A stretch of 64,000 nt of DNA from Apteryx mantelli (Eukaryota; Chordata; Aves; Apterygiformes; Apterygidae): assembly GCF_036417845.1 (NCBI RefSeq), contig NC_089985.1, positions 26,432,583-26,496,582 of the forward strand, written 5' to 3'. The notes beneath the pieces are model-generated. The model searched no databases. It was not told the DNA's origin and saw only the letters and a program-made list of their open reading frames with translations. Shown in pieces: positions 25,601-36,239 of the stretch (position 1 is the first letter of the stretch; each line of letters opens with the position of its first letter). The translations under genes were made by a program, and so were the position numbers.

Positions 25601-28465
25601 TGGTGGGTTTTTTAGAGACGTTAGGAGTAATAATATCGTTTGAAGACAAGCTTCCAAATTACTTTATTCAGTTGCTGGAAAATTTCTCTTGATTTCTGCT
25701 GCACTGCATGTTAGAACTGTATTTTTCATTTTTACTTGGGATGTATTCATAGTAAAGACTGCAGCTCCCTCCAGGCTGCAGCACACCAGGGACTTATTTT
25801 AGAAGGAATATTTTCTTCTCAATCATAGTCAAGTAGAGAAATTCCAAAAGCAACTCCTCCAGAAATCATTATTTATTAAGGACATCAGTTTACAAAATGT
25901 TGTTAGCATTTCAAAATACAATACAAACATTGCTTCAGGTACTCTATCTGCACCTGAGTTTTCAGATGATTTGAGGTTTACGTTTTTCTATTTTTAAAAC
26001 CACTTCTTTTATGGTTTTCACGAAGTGTCAGAAATATCCCCAGTTAGGTAATACATAAAAGGACATGTCCATGAATTTTTTTATGAAGGAACAGAGCTAA
26101 AGAAAATCGGGTTATATACACACAAGGTTATCAACAGTCACTAAAAAAACAAGCAGAAAAAATCCATATGGGAGCTATTATTTTCAGTTTGCTAGTTTTT
26201 CAATTTAAGATTGCATGTAGTGATTACGGGCTTGTAAGTCGTATTATATTTGAAAGGTAAGAAATTTAATCCCCTCAGGCAAATTAAGACCATCTTGACC
26301 ATTGCTAGAACCCAAAGTATGTTTGTCATGATCAAAAAGAACCTAACAATTTAGCATTAAGATATCTCTTGCCCAACCAGTTGACTTTGCCTCTGTGTAG
26401 AGGCTACCACAAGGTTGTATTTTTAAGTCATTCCTACAGCAAAATTGAATTTACTAATTATAGTATGAATCTTGGCTATCCTATAACCACTCCCTAAGTA
26501 AAGCATACGTACCCCACGAGGTCTGTCTGATGTTGTAATAAGAATCTTGGGAATCGTCTGTCTGTTGAAATATGGTGCAAATTCATCAGTTGCTTCATCA
26601 AAAGCAACCTGGAAGAACAGAAAACTTGTTACTCCACCACATATTAATACTGAATAATTACAGAACAATTGTTCAATTTGATCTAAATCCTGATGAAATT
26701 AAAGTTAATAGGAAAAATTTCAATTCACAAGATCTATCCTATAATTAATCATCCCAAGGCATCATTTTTAAAATTATTTTCATGAGTCTAATATAATGAA
26801 AAATGGTAGACGAGTTTTGCTATCAACAACAATAACGCAAAGGGCAATTATCTAAGGTAGACAATAAAGAATGACATCTGCTAGTGGATTCATCACACGT
26901 AAAAAACAATCCATTAACACCTTAATAAGAGAGTAAATAACATTAAGTTTCATCAATCCATTTTAAATCACCTCTTGTAGAAAAAAAAGCAGAAATTAAA
27001 GCTACCTCTTCATCATTGGGATCTACAGTTGTTTCATCATATATTCTCTGATTTTCGATTGTCTTTGGTACGGCTTTTGGAGGTGCCTAGAATAACATAT
27101 ATAAGCTTTTTAACACAACGTATTCATGTTATTTTTAAGTATATTGTGAAAAATGTTCATACTATCACAATACTGTGTTTATTTCTGCATGGAATTAAAG
27201 GTATTGTTTATTTTATGGCAGTTTTCAAAAAGGAAGTTACAACATCTCACGTAAGCTTCAGTAACAACATCACCTTGGTTAAGAATATGCATAGATAGCG
27301 GGACACCAGAGAGCATTGTATGGAAGAAAAACATTGCTAGGACAGTGAAACTGCTTAGTTTCAATCTAATGAAGAAATGTCATTCCAAAACAAAACAGAA
27401 GATGTGGAGCTTTGTTATCTGTGGAAGAAAAAAAGTGCTACTCCCTGCTGTAACACATTTTACCCATGACACCTACAATTTCATGACTAACACCATATAA
27501 TATTCAACCCACTGATACAGTGTATCCTTGTGATATTATAAGAATACAGGAATTCACAGCTTACTGTCAAATGCATATTGCCAATATGCATTTGAAGTTG
27601 TTCAGGAAAAGGAGAAACAAAACTCTTGCTCATGGATAGGCTAAGAAATAAGGAGGTGACTGGTGTGGTCAGGAGTTGGTCAGAGCTGACTATTTTAGTT
27701 TATACAGGAATGGGTTATGAGAGTATAACCCCACACAATATCTACATGATGCTGTAGCAGTTACATCAGACAGCTAACATTTTTCAGGAAGGCCCTGCTT
27801 TTATGCCATCACTGGGATAAAATGAGTGAGGAATCACCCTCCCTGTCACACCGTAATTTAACCCAGTACAAACACCGTTTACAAGCTTAGCTGTTTGACA
27901 CATGCTCTAGCCAGCACAGCGTCTCTACAGCCTGCCACGGCGGAGAGCACTGCGATCACTGCTCGCTCTTCACTGAAGTGCCTGTGGGAAGTTCTTTCAC
28001 TCACTGAGCTGAAGAAGGCCCAACGCAGCGCCCAGCTGAAAAATTACCGCCAGAGCAGCGCTGCTGCCGCTCAGCCACGGGGGTACCGCCGCCCCGAGGC
28101 AGGGCCGCCCCGAGGCACGCCGCGGCCCGAGCCCTTACTTGGTCTCCGAGGGCTTCTCGCTCCTTTCTCCGTCTCTTCCTGCTGGCCAGCTTCTCCTAGC
28201 GGAGACAACGAGGCGCGCCGTTAGCCCGGCCCTCGCCCTCGCCCGCCGCCGCCGCCGCCGCCGCGCCCGGGCACGCCGCGGCGGCCCCGCGCCGCTGCCC
28301 CACCTTCCGCTGCTGCTGCTTCCAGCGGAGGAACATGAAGTGCCGCCGCTGCTTGTTCTTGATCTCGGACACGCTGAAGGTGGGCGGGAAGAGCACCCGC
28401 TCGGGGGCCGGCGGGGCCGCGTCGCCCCCCGCGCAGCCCCCCGGCCCGCCGCCGCCGCCCGCCAT
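22564..28465 (-). CDS. RPF1: RPF1, ribosome production factor 1 (Brix-domain protein)
   Basis: Nine exons join in frame to 327 codons: 28304-28465, 28139-28195, 27006-27086, 26513-26608, 25357-25510, 24685-24767, 23512-23693, 23298-23424 and 22564-22605. Residues 1-100 are a glycine/alanine-rich start, the conserved [20 protein letters not shown], a basic stretch and an acidic hinge ([17 protein letters not shown]). The Brix domain begins at about residue 120 ([13 protein letters not shown]) and runs to near residue 310, with [35 protein letters not shown] and [15 protein letters not shown]. Brix proteins bind RNA, and RPF1 acts in the nucleolus in large-subunit pre-rRNA processing. The human protein, as I remember it, has about 20 more N-terminal residues; the Brix domain is full length. 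The start ATG is in a CpG island with GCCGCC... upstream context on the minus strand. Convergent with GNG5; same strand as DNASE2B. Confidence 0.97.
22675..22699. repeat. Perfect inverted repeat (hairpin) in RPF1 intron 8
   Basis: AGTCCATGAG and its exact complement CTCATGGACT are separated by 5 nt. The stem can be extended by GATG/CATC with one bulged base. Confidence 0.85.
23298..23424 (-). CDS. RPF1: RPF1 exon 8 (residues 272-314)
   Basis: [18 protein letters not shown] and [18 protein letters not shown], the end of the Brix domain. Acceptor TTTGAAG, donor AAG|GTATGT, phase 0. Confidence 0.96.
23512..23693 (-). CDS. RPF1: RPF1 exon 7 (residues 212-272)
   Basis: [35 protein letters not shown] and [18 protein letters not shown]. 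Core of the Brix domain. Acceptor CATTCCAG, donor ACAG|GTGACT, phase 2. Confidence 0.96.
24452..24553. repeat. TG/TA/CA-rich simple repeat in RPF1 intron 6
   Basis: Interrupted alternating purine-pyrimidine sequence (GTGTGTA, ACACACAC, ATACATATATGC) with several internal inverted repeats. Confidence 0.85.
24685..24767 (-). CDS. RPF1: RPF1 exon 6 (residues 184-211)
   Basis: (N)[19 protein letters not shown] then VRLRKEIK. Acceptor ATGAACAG, donor AAG|GTGAGA, phase 0. Confidence 0.95.
25357..25510 (-). CDS. RPF1: RPF1 exon 5 (residues 133-184)
   Basis: [20 protein letters not shown] through VINEDRKIP(N). Acceptor TTTTGCAG. The donor A|GTATCC is weak but is the only site that joins in frame to the conserved [12 protein letters not shown] of exon 6. 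Confidence 0.95.
26513..26608 (-). CDS. RPF1: RPF1 exon 4 (residues 101-132)
   Basis: [17 protein letters not shown], then the Brix start [13 protein letters not shown]. Acceptor TTCCAG, donor GGG|GTACGT, phase 0. Confidence 0.96.
27006..27086 (-). CDS. RPF1: RPF1 exon 3 (residues 74-100)
   Basis: [18 protein letters not shown] followed by TTVDPNDEE. Acceptor ATTCTAG, donor GAG|GTAGCT, phase 0. Confidence 0.96.
28139..28195 (-). CDS. RPF1: RPF1 exon 2 (residues 55-73)
   Basis: [19 protein letters not shown], a basic segment. Only 108 nt after exon 1. Donor CAA|GTAAGG, phase 0. Confidence 0.94.
28304..28465 (-). CDS. RPF1: RPF1 exon 1 coding part (residues 1-54)
   Basis: [20 protein letters not shown], then [19 protein letters not shown] and WKQQQRK. 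Donor AAG|GTGGGG, phase 0. Confidence 0.95.
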
Positions 28466-28704
28466 GCCGCCGCGCCGCAGGAACTCACCCCTGACCCCTG
28501 ACCTCTACCCCCGCCGGCACATCCCGCCGGCGGGGCGGCCGCGCTCTGCGCCTGCGCCGAGACCGGCCGGAAGGCGGCCGCGGGTGGGGGGGCGCCCCGC
28601 CGCCGAGGCAGCGCGGCGGGCGCAGGCGCGGAGGGCGCTTCCGAGCGGCCGTTGGGCGGGGCGTGGCCTCGCGCTGCGGCAGCGCGCGGGGCCAACGGCC
28701 GCCC

Positions 28705-28718
28705 GTTGCCACGGCAAC
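28705..28718. promoter_or_regulatory. X-box-like palindrome (RFX site)
   Basis: GTTGCCACGGCAAC: two perfect inverted half-sites GTTGCC/GGCAAC with a 2-bp spacer, the classic RFX-factor target. It is 240 bp upstream of the RPF1 ATG. Binding is inferred from the motif only. Confidence 0.6.
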
Positions 28719-31700
28719 GGCCGCGGCCCCTTCTGGCGGCTCGGCGCCTCGCGGAGGTGGCGGCGGGCCCTGGCGGCAGCTTCCCCCGCAAGGGGACTGA
28801 CTGGAAGCTGTCGCATGGACTGCGGCTTCCCTTTAGATACCTGCAAAACGGGTAAACCCGACGCTCAGCATGCAAGCAGCCTTGAGATAAAATGAGGGGT
28901 ATTTAAGGCAAAGTATTACCGCAGTGTAATTTACGACTGGGCTTAACAATATCAAAATGGAAAACTTTGAACAAACGTAGCACGCTGATTGATATACACA
29001 AATGATGTTAACATCACAACCACCTAGTTTTTCCCCCTACACACACGTTTCACATTTAGGTACTTGCTCACACAGCAACAGTGAGATAAGTTTAGAGGAG
29101 TGTTTCTTTAAATAAAAGAATCATAGAATTTTTTGAAGGAATCTTTCTTGCAAATTATTTTTATTCTGATAAAAATTGTTACAATTATTATTAACATGAA
29201 ATAGAAAACCCCTAGAACTAATTATATAGCTTTAATTTGTGTAAAGCTAGAAATAGGGATTTATTTCCTGAGCTGGTTTTCCAGCTCAAAGATGTACAAG
29301 TGTTGCTGCACAGTAAATAGCACACTCTGTTTTATAGAACTTGAATACTGAGGATACTGGAGGCTTGGGAGGAATTAGAGGTCTTTTTAATCTCAAATTG
29401 CAAAATTCTGAGCCTCAACAGGACTGATATGTTCCATTTCTCTGTCTCAAGAAGTGTCTCAAAACTGGATTATGTCTGTTAATTTTACATGCAAGTAATA
29501 TTTTGTGTTACTAGGTTTCTCTTACTAGAAAAGAGAAAAAGAAATGTGTTAATATAAGCACATGAAGATAATGGAAATAGACATAGAAATAACCTGAACT
29601 AGACAACATCTCAAACCCACTTTTGCTGTCCTATAAACTAATTTAACTGTGTAACTCAGCTTGCTTCACTGAGATTATTTCTAATTAATAGAGATGTAAA
29701 TGAAAGATCAAAGTCCCCGTTATGCACAGCCCCATAGTTTTCTGGCCCCACTCCCATTTTTGTCAAGAGAAAATATTTCAACAATCCTTGGTGCCTTAAG
29801 GATAAGCAGTTTCCATGGTAATTAAGATTTGGGGGATTTAGATTGGAATATGTTGACTGAAGACTTCTGTATTTATCTTAAATAGAGCTTGCTTTTTTTC
29901 CACCTCCTCTAGACTGGATCTTAGACCAACAGTGTTAATTAATTCAGATCCTAATTCAAGCCTCAAGATCCTGTAAAAGTATTTCTAAATTTTGCTACCA
30001 AAAGAGGAAATGTGAGAGTCTATTAAGGATAACGGAAGAACAAATTACATTCAGCCTTAAACGTTGTCACCTGATCATTAGTGGAAAGGTACCTTTTTTC
30101 TTTGTTACACAAAGTTGTTACAAAGGGGTGAAGTACACACTGTATTCTCCACAGGACATGCTAATACAAATAATCCTATTTATGCTTATACTGAGTAACC
30201 AGCTAACTCAAATGTTATAGAGAGATTGCAAGTGTATCTCCAGAAGTCATTAGTAGAGATTCTAATCAGTGCCATTAGTAGAGATATTAGGGAATTCTGA
30301 GCTATTTCTACTTCCAGTTTGCAATAGTGTTTTTGTTGTCATTGCAAACTGATGTGCAGCATCATTTTGTGAAGCTCAGTGCTTACATGGGGAAAAAAAC
30401 ACATTCTCTCTCCTAGCAAAGGGGAAGCCAGCCTCCTAATGTTATGCATAAGCTTTTCTTCCAGTGAGTCACAGGAACAACATAATGATACACAATAATA
30501 CAAGAACTTCCTAGGGCACAGGAGGGACAATAAAAAGACACCAGAAACACATTGTGGATCCAGTAAAAACAAGATCACTAATAAGGCACAATTATAAAAT
30601 AACTTTAATAGAAGGCCCAACTAATAAATGCGTGCTTAGTATTAATTTAATTTCTTAATAGAAATGCTGTGGGTCCCAGAGTCTTTGCTTAGCTTAGCTG
30701 TGAACACTGTATGAATAATAACACTTTAACCAGGATATTCCTTTTTTACAACTTTTTTACAACTAATGTAGTATTGCCAGGAAACTGACTTTGCCTTTTG
30801 GGAGAAACTGCCCTGGTCAGAAAAAAAAAAAAAAACCCAAACCAAAAAACCACACCAGTAACTTTGATTTGTGTAAACTCACAAGTAAGTTCTCCTCCAG
30901 AGAGTCAGTAATGAATAAAAACATTTATTCCATGTCAGCACTAAGGAATTTTGGAGGAAACCTTCCTGCAAGCTACTACTGACTTAGTTGCGGTAATGGA
31001 AACATCATTTGGAGTTGTTACGATAGAGCTCTGGGATTTTTGCCATCATTTTAAACAATTGAAAACTATTTCATGATTAAGTTGAAAGGACAACAATTCA
31101 GCTGGGGAAAGGAAATTAAGTTATAAAATACTTATGGAAGGAGAAGAAAAAAAAAGATTTCTAGAGGGTAAGGTGTATCTGGTTCCAAGAATTTACTGGA
31201 AAGAGAACTGTTTTTTTTATTGTAATAAAGAACCAATATTTGCTATTTTTCTTTTTTTCTCAATTTCATTACCTGAAGGTAGACAGGATTTACTGCATGT
31301 CTTCAAGATTCATGTTGAACAAAGTTCCCCAGAAAATGTGGTGATGCAAATCAAACAAACCAGTGCCTACCTGGGAAGAAAGATATGGCCAACAGACGAC
31401 TTTGTTTCTTCCTACAGTACAATGATTTTTACCTGGAAAATAAAGTAGAAAGCTCCTGTATATATTTTTAAAAGTGTTTCACTCTGATTGTAGTTACATT
31501 GCCTCATTAATATGGCAAAGCAATTCCCATCTGGAATCAAGTAACCAAAATTCTTGGTGGTTGTTCTTAAAACAGATAACCACTAATTGGTAATAGTATT
31601 TTGAACATCATAAGATTCAATGAGCACCATTTCTGTAATGTCTCAGTTCTAAGGATTCTTGACATGTGTTAGTAGAGTAGAGGATAAGGAAGTAATTGAT

Positions 31701-32669
31701 TTTTCTCTAGGACAAAATCCCTTAAGGGTACGTAGTTGGAAACAAAGTATTGTCATGGATCTAAAACTGGTTCTGAGAGGGGAAACAGTAAGAATATAAG
31801 GTCACAACAAAACATCAAAAAGTGGTGTGGCTCAAGGTTCCTTCAGGGCTAGCTTTTTTGAGGTCCACAGTTATGGCCCTCAAAAACCCCTGCACTTCTG
31901 CAAAATCCCTAGGCCCCTCATAACTTTCCTTTGGTGGTGAAGAACATATCTAAACTGTTGAAGTGGTAGCCAAGCTAAGTCAAAGAGGATAATGCATTTA
32001 AACAGCACGAAGCAATGCTGAGTGGAAATACTAATTCAAGCTTCAGACACAGTATAGTTGCATTACAGCAGCAGACGTATTTTGTTCAGCTACCCAGGAA
32101 GGCTAATTAGCATGGACAGAGTACTGAACAACTATAAACAACTACACTCCTCTCATTCTGGCTCATTCAAAGCTAGTTCTGCTATCCCTTCGTGGTGCTG
32201 TGGGAATAATGTGGTTGTATCCCAAAGATCTGTTTCTTGTTATGCCTATAACCACCTCAGCCTTGAGACTGCAGAGCAGCTAGTACAGGAGCTTTGATCA
32301 TGTCTAAATCTTACCAGACCCTTCAAACTAGACATTCTTCAAACTGCCTTGCTTGCAGCATCTGTCTGGTAGGCCATCTCAGAAACTGTCTAGCAGAATT
32401 GACTGTGCAGCAAAGTTAGTGACAGTAGCTTTCTGTAAGTGGTAGTTTGGAAGTTAAAGTATTTACATATGATACAGAAGACATGAGTTCAAATGATTTT
32501 CCAGCATCTGGAGATTCAGAATCACATCTGTCTTTTCCATGGAACAATCTAACCACAAGCCTGTAGGTTGTTCAGGTGAGAGGAGTTTCCTCATTCTTCC
32601 AGCTATTCATGCAGCTATTGCTGCATGCAGAATAGGTTGTAAGACATACTGGACTAAAGAGAACAAATA

Positions 32670-32830
32670 GCTAGTAGCTGGGACACTTGCTTGAAGGAAG
32701 AAATATTGGATTCCTGGCTGTGTTACACAGTAAAGCAGAAACAACCTTTAGAGAATGGATCGTTACCAGCTTCTGTCTCACTAGGTATATACCCTAATCA
32801 CTAGGCTAAAGAGTCTAGTTTCTTGTTTTT
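32670..32830. repeat. Possible ancient MIR/tRNA-type SINE remnant
   Basis: Contains phrases seen in old amniote SINEs, such as TTGGATTCCTGGCTGTG and CCCTAATCACTAGGCTA, in that order. Heavily diverged, so family and edges are uncertain. Confidence 0.4.
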
Positions 32831-33594
32831 GCTTCTGGCCTGATGTTATGTTGGGCTTTTGCACAGTAAAAAAAGTGTAATGTGATCTGACTCAACATAG
32901 AATATTCAGAGTGGTGCAAGACACTGTCTGTGGCAGGGGAATCTGGGTCTGAACCCACATCTCTTTAACTAAAGAAGGAGTTAAACATGAGCATACCACA
33001 GTATGCTACCATATGAGACACCCACATAAGTACCGTGACATTTTAGAGAAAGCCTGTTGCTGTATTTTGTGGAGAGCCTGGGTGATGTTTGCTACGCATG
33101 TTCTGAGAATACCTACCGTACCAGGCTGTCTGGGACCTCTGCTACAGGAATGCCTTTTGTTCATTCAGCTAGGTGTAAGCATGAAGTAAATGCTAAGCTG
33201 TTCAACTCTTTCCAGACTGTGCCCAGACCTGGGCATACACAGAGCTGCTTCTCTAGGGGAATACCTAAAGTAAAATTACAAAGTGCCAATTCAAGAACAG
33301 CGTGGGTAGTTTTCAGGATCATCTGTTTGGGACTTACAGGCTTGCATTCCTTAGTGGATCTTGTTTACAGTCTTTAATTTCCATATTTTCTATCGCCTAG
33401 GGCGATCTCTTTAATGGACAAAATGGGGATCATGCTGAATGAAGTTGGGCATTATTTAACATTTCAGGATGAACATTAGATTTTATTATGTACTCCCAAT
33501 GACTGTACTATCCCATAACTCAACAGACAGTAATTTTCCTGGGCTTTTTGTGGGTTACTGTTCTTTACAGAATCTGAGAGGTACACAAACATTA

Positions 33595-33660
33595 AGGTGC
33601 TTATTGGAAAGAAGGTACTAACTCCATTATACAGGTGGAAAATGAAAAAAAGTTTGCCAA
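33595..33660. repeat. Possible ancient SINE remnant
   Basis: ACTCCATTATACAGGTGGAAA resembles the ACTCCCATTTTACAGATGGGG phrase of MIR-like elements. Only a short piece is left. Confidence 0.3.
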
Positions 33661-34884
33661 AGCAAAATTTATTAAATATATATATGAATTTAGAATGTTC
33701 AGTGTGAGACACCCAAAGCTGCATATTTTGAGGATGCTCAGCATCATATGTTCAAACTGCAACTATGTTCAATTAGGTTCAAAATTAACTTCCCCATGCT
33801 TAATACCATTTTAGGTATCAGATTCTAGATATATTAAATTGAGCACCCAGAAAATGAGGAATGCAGACTTAGTGTCTCTCTCTGAGAAGCTTTAGCGACA
33901 GGTTCAGCATCTGTGGCAGAGAACTCCAAGGATAACTTACAACTGTTCGCACAGTGGAACTAGTCCTCTTCCATTCTAATGTCTTCAAATTCCAAAAAAG
34001 AAAGGATATTATTGACACACACTGTGTACACAAATCAGTCCTGGTTCTTTCCAAGAGGACAGGACCTGGAAAAAATGAAATTAAAGTCTGTGTTATACTG
34101 CAGATACATAAGAAGACCAAATGAAATTTTCATTGTCAACTTTCATCTGTAATGCTCTAGCTTTTGGGAGTTTCTTTATAAGCTTCATGGTTTTTTTGGA
34201 GCTTTTGTGTAAAAAGTCCTTAGTTTAAGAAAGCAAACAAGGGGAAAAAAAAACCAAAACAATTCTCATGGGAAAACATACCAGCTTCCCGGTGGGCTGT
34301 CCCAGGATGAATCTCCTTTACAGCCTTTGCAACTGATGTTAAAAGAGCTAGGACTGTCACCATACAAAAGAGTGTGGTGGAGAAACCACCGAGCAGTGTG
34401 GCTGGTCAAGCCTGCTTCAGAACAGTGGGGGTGAACTTGAGCCAGTAAATCCTGCTTCTTAGCTAAGTAACTCACTCAGGCACAATGCCATGCTGCTACA
34501 TCTAGACACGAGCATCTTCTCATGACACTGCACTGCACTCGTCTGTGGAGACTTACTAGCTAAGGGATCTCTGCTTCATCCTCAATTGTGCAGTTTAGAC
34601 ATGCTCCAAAAAACAAAATAGCAGGGTGCTTCTTAATGAGGGCCAGTTATTTAAAGCTGACCTGCTTTGTCAGTGTATTTTAGATATTTAGGCTCATGGG
34701 CTCCATTCAAAAGAAGCCTCTGTAGAGCAGAAGTTCAGGACAGAGGATAGCTGTACCGACTGCTTTTCCTGTAGAAGAAAAGTTATGGAAACTGAGCTTT
34801 AGGGGTCATTGCCAGCCCCATGCAACAGTCCTTCCATATACACATTGGAAGGAAAGGAAAACAAGCATCTTAATAGTTCCTAGG

Positions 34885-36235
34885 GTCAGAACAATTTAGT
34901 TTGGAAGGGACCTCCAGAAATTGTCTAGTCCAAACTGCTGTTCAAAGTAAGTCCAACTACATTATGTTGCTCAGGGTCTTGTTCAGCTGAGTTTTGAATA
35001 TCACCAAGGATCGAAATTCTCCATCTGCTTTGGGCAACTTCCTCCCATGTTTGTCTGCTCTCACAGTGAAAAATTGTCCTAAATAATCAGAATTTCTTGT
35101 CTTTCAGTGGGTCCATTGCCTCTTGTCTATCACTGTGCGCGCCTGTGAGAAGAGTCTCTATACCCTCCCATTAGGTAACTGAAGGTATCAGTAAGATCTG
35201 TCTTTAGCCTCTCTTCTTAAGGTTGAACACGGTTCTCTCAGATGCTCTTCATGTGTCATGTGCCTAATCATCTTGGTGGCCCTCCGCTGAACTCAGTCCA
35301 ATATGTCAATGTCTTGTACTGAGGAGCTCAAATTGGACACTGTATTCCAGATGTGGTCTCACAGGTGCTGAATAGAGGGAAATAATCACTTCCTTCAACC
35401 TGCTGGCTACCCTCTTGCTAATACAGCCCCTGTGAGATTGGCCTCCTTCACTGCAAAGGTACACAGCTGACTTATGGTCAACTTGTTGTCTACCAGCATC
35501 CCTTTTCTGTAAAGTTGCTTTCTCTCCACTTTCTGCCCAACCTGTGATGTTGCATGAGGTTATTCCAGCTCAGATGCAAGGCCTCTGCATTTGCCTTTGT
35601 TGAACTTCATGAGATTCCTGTCAACCCTTTTCTCCAGCCTGTCAAGATCCCTCTGAATAGCAGCTTTACCTTCCAAAATATTTAACAACCCCCCCACCCC
35701 CCCAATATGGTATCAGACAGCAGCTTGCTGAGAGCGCACTCTGTCCCCTCATCTTGGTCATTAATAAACACATTAACAGTTTTGGCCTCTGTATCAGTCC
35801 CTGAGGAACGCCACTAGTAACCAGCCACCAGTTGGACTTTGCATGGCTGATCACCACCCTTTGTGCCCACCAGCCCAGCCAATTATCCTTACCTTATTAC
35901 CTTATGGCCCATTTATCCACTCTGTATTTCACCAATTTGTCTTTAAGGGTACTGTGGGAGATCTTGTTCAAGGCCTTGCTAAAATTGAAGTAAACAACAT
36001 CCATTGCTCTCCCCTCATTTGTTGAGCTAGTCTTCTCATCAAAGGTTTGCCCTTGGTAAAGCCACACTGGCTGCTCTCAGTCACTTGTGTCCCTCAGGAG
36101 CTTGGAAATGGCTTCCAGGAGTATTTGCTCCACAAACACCCTCAGGCTGACAGACCTGTAGTTTCCTGGACCTTCATTCTTGCCCTTGTTGAAGTTGCAG
36201 CAATTAAATTTAGTGCAACTTTCTTGCTCTACTGT
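34885..36235 (-). repeat. CR1 LINE, 5'-truncated, decayed
   Basis: The minus strand reads in CR1 sense. The 5' end keeps reverse-transcriptase residues (EGPGNYRSVSLRVFVEQILL, encoded near 36077-36190), and the 3' end has typical sequence, with TTTGGAAGGGACCTCC on the plus strand at about 34900. About 1.35 kb of the roughly 4.5-kb family length remains. Many stops and small gaps; it cannot encode protein. It is the youngest-looking interspersed repeat in the window but still clearly old. A C-rich run at about 35685-35702 sits inside it. The edges are approximate. Confidence 0.92.
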
Positions 36236-36239
36236 GCAA

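Larger units (their letters stand above)
28000..28830. promoter_or_regulatory. CpG island, RPF1 promoter
   Basis: GC- and CpG-rich block covering RPF1 exons 1-2 and about 360 bp upstream. NRF1-like motifs CTGCGCCTGCGCC (28546-28558) and GCGCAGGCGC (about 28620-28629) flank the likely start region. An RFX-type X-box palindrome lies at 28705-28718. No TATA box was seen. Confidence 0.88.
28900..34880. other. Intergenic, no recognised gene
   Basis: AT-rich sequence between the RPF1 island and the CR1 element. Short open frames (up to 104 codons, 31134-31448) have no family resemblance or splice context. Poly-A runs occur at 30820-30835. SINE-like remnants around 32.7-33.0 and 33.6 kb are listed separately. 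Confidence 0.6.

Noticed and set aside
28135-28895. Several 75-246-codon open frames in the RPF1 island
   Set aside because: Shadows of GC-rich sequence; only the frame with [10 protein letters not shown] is real.
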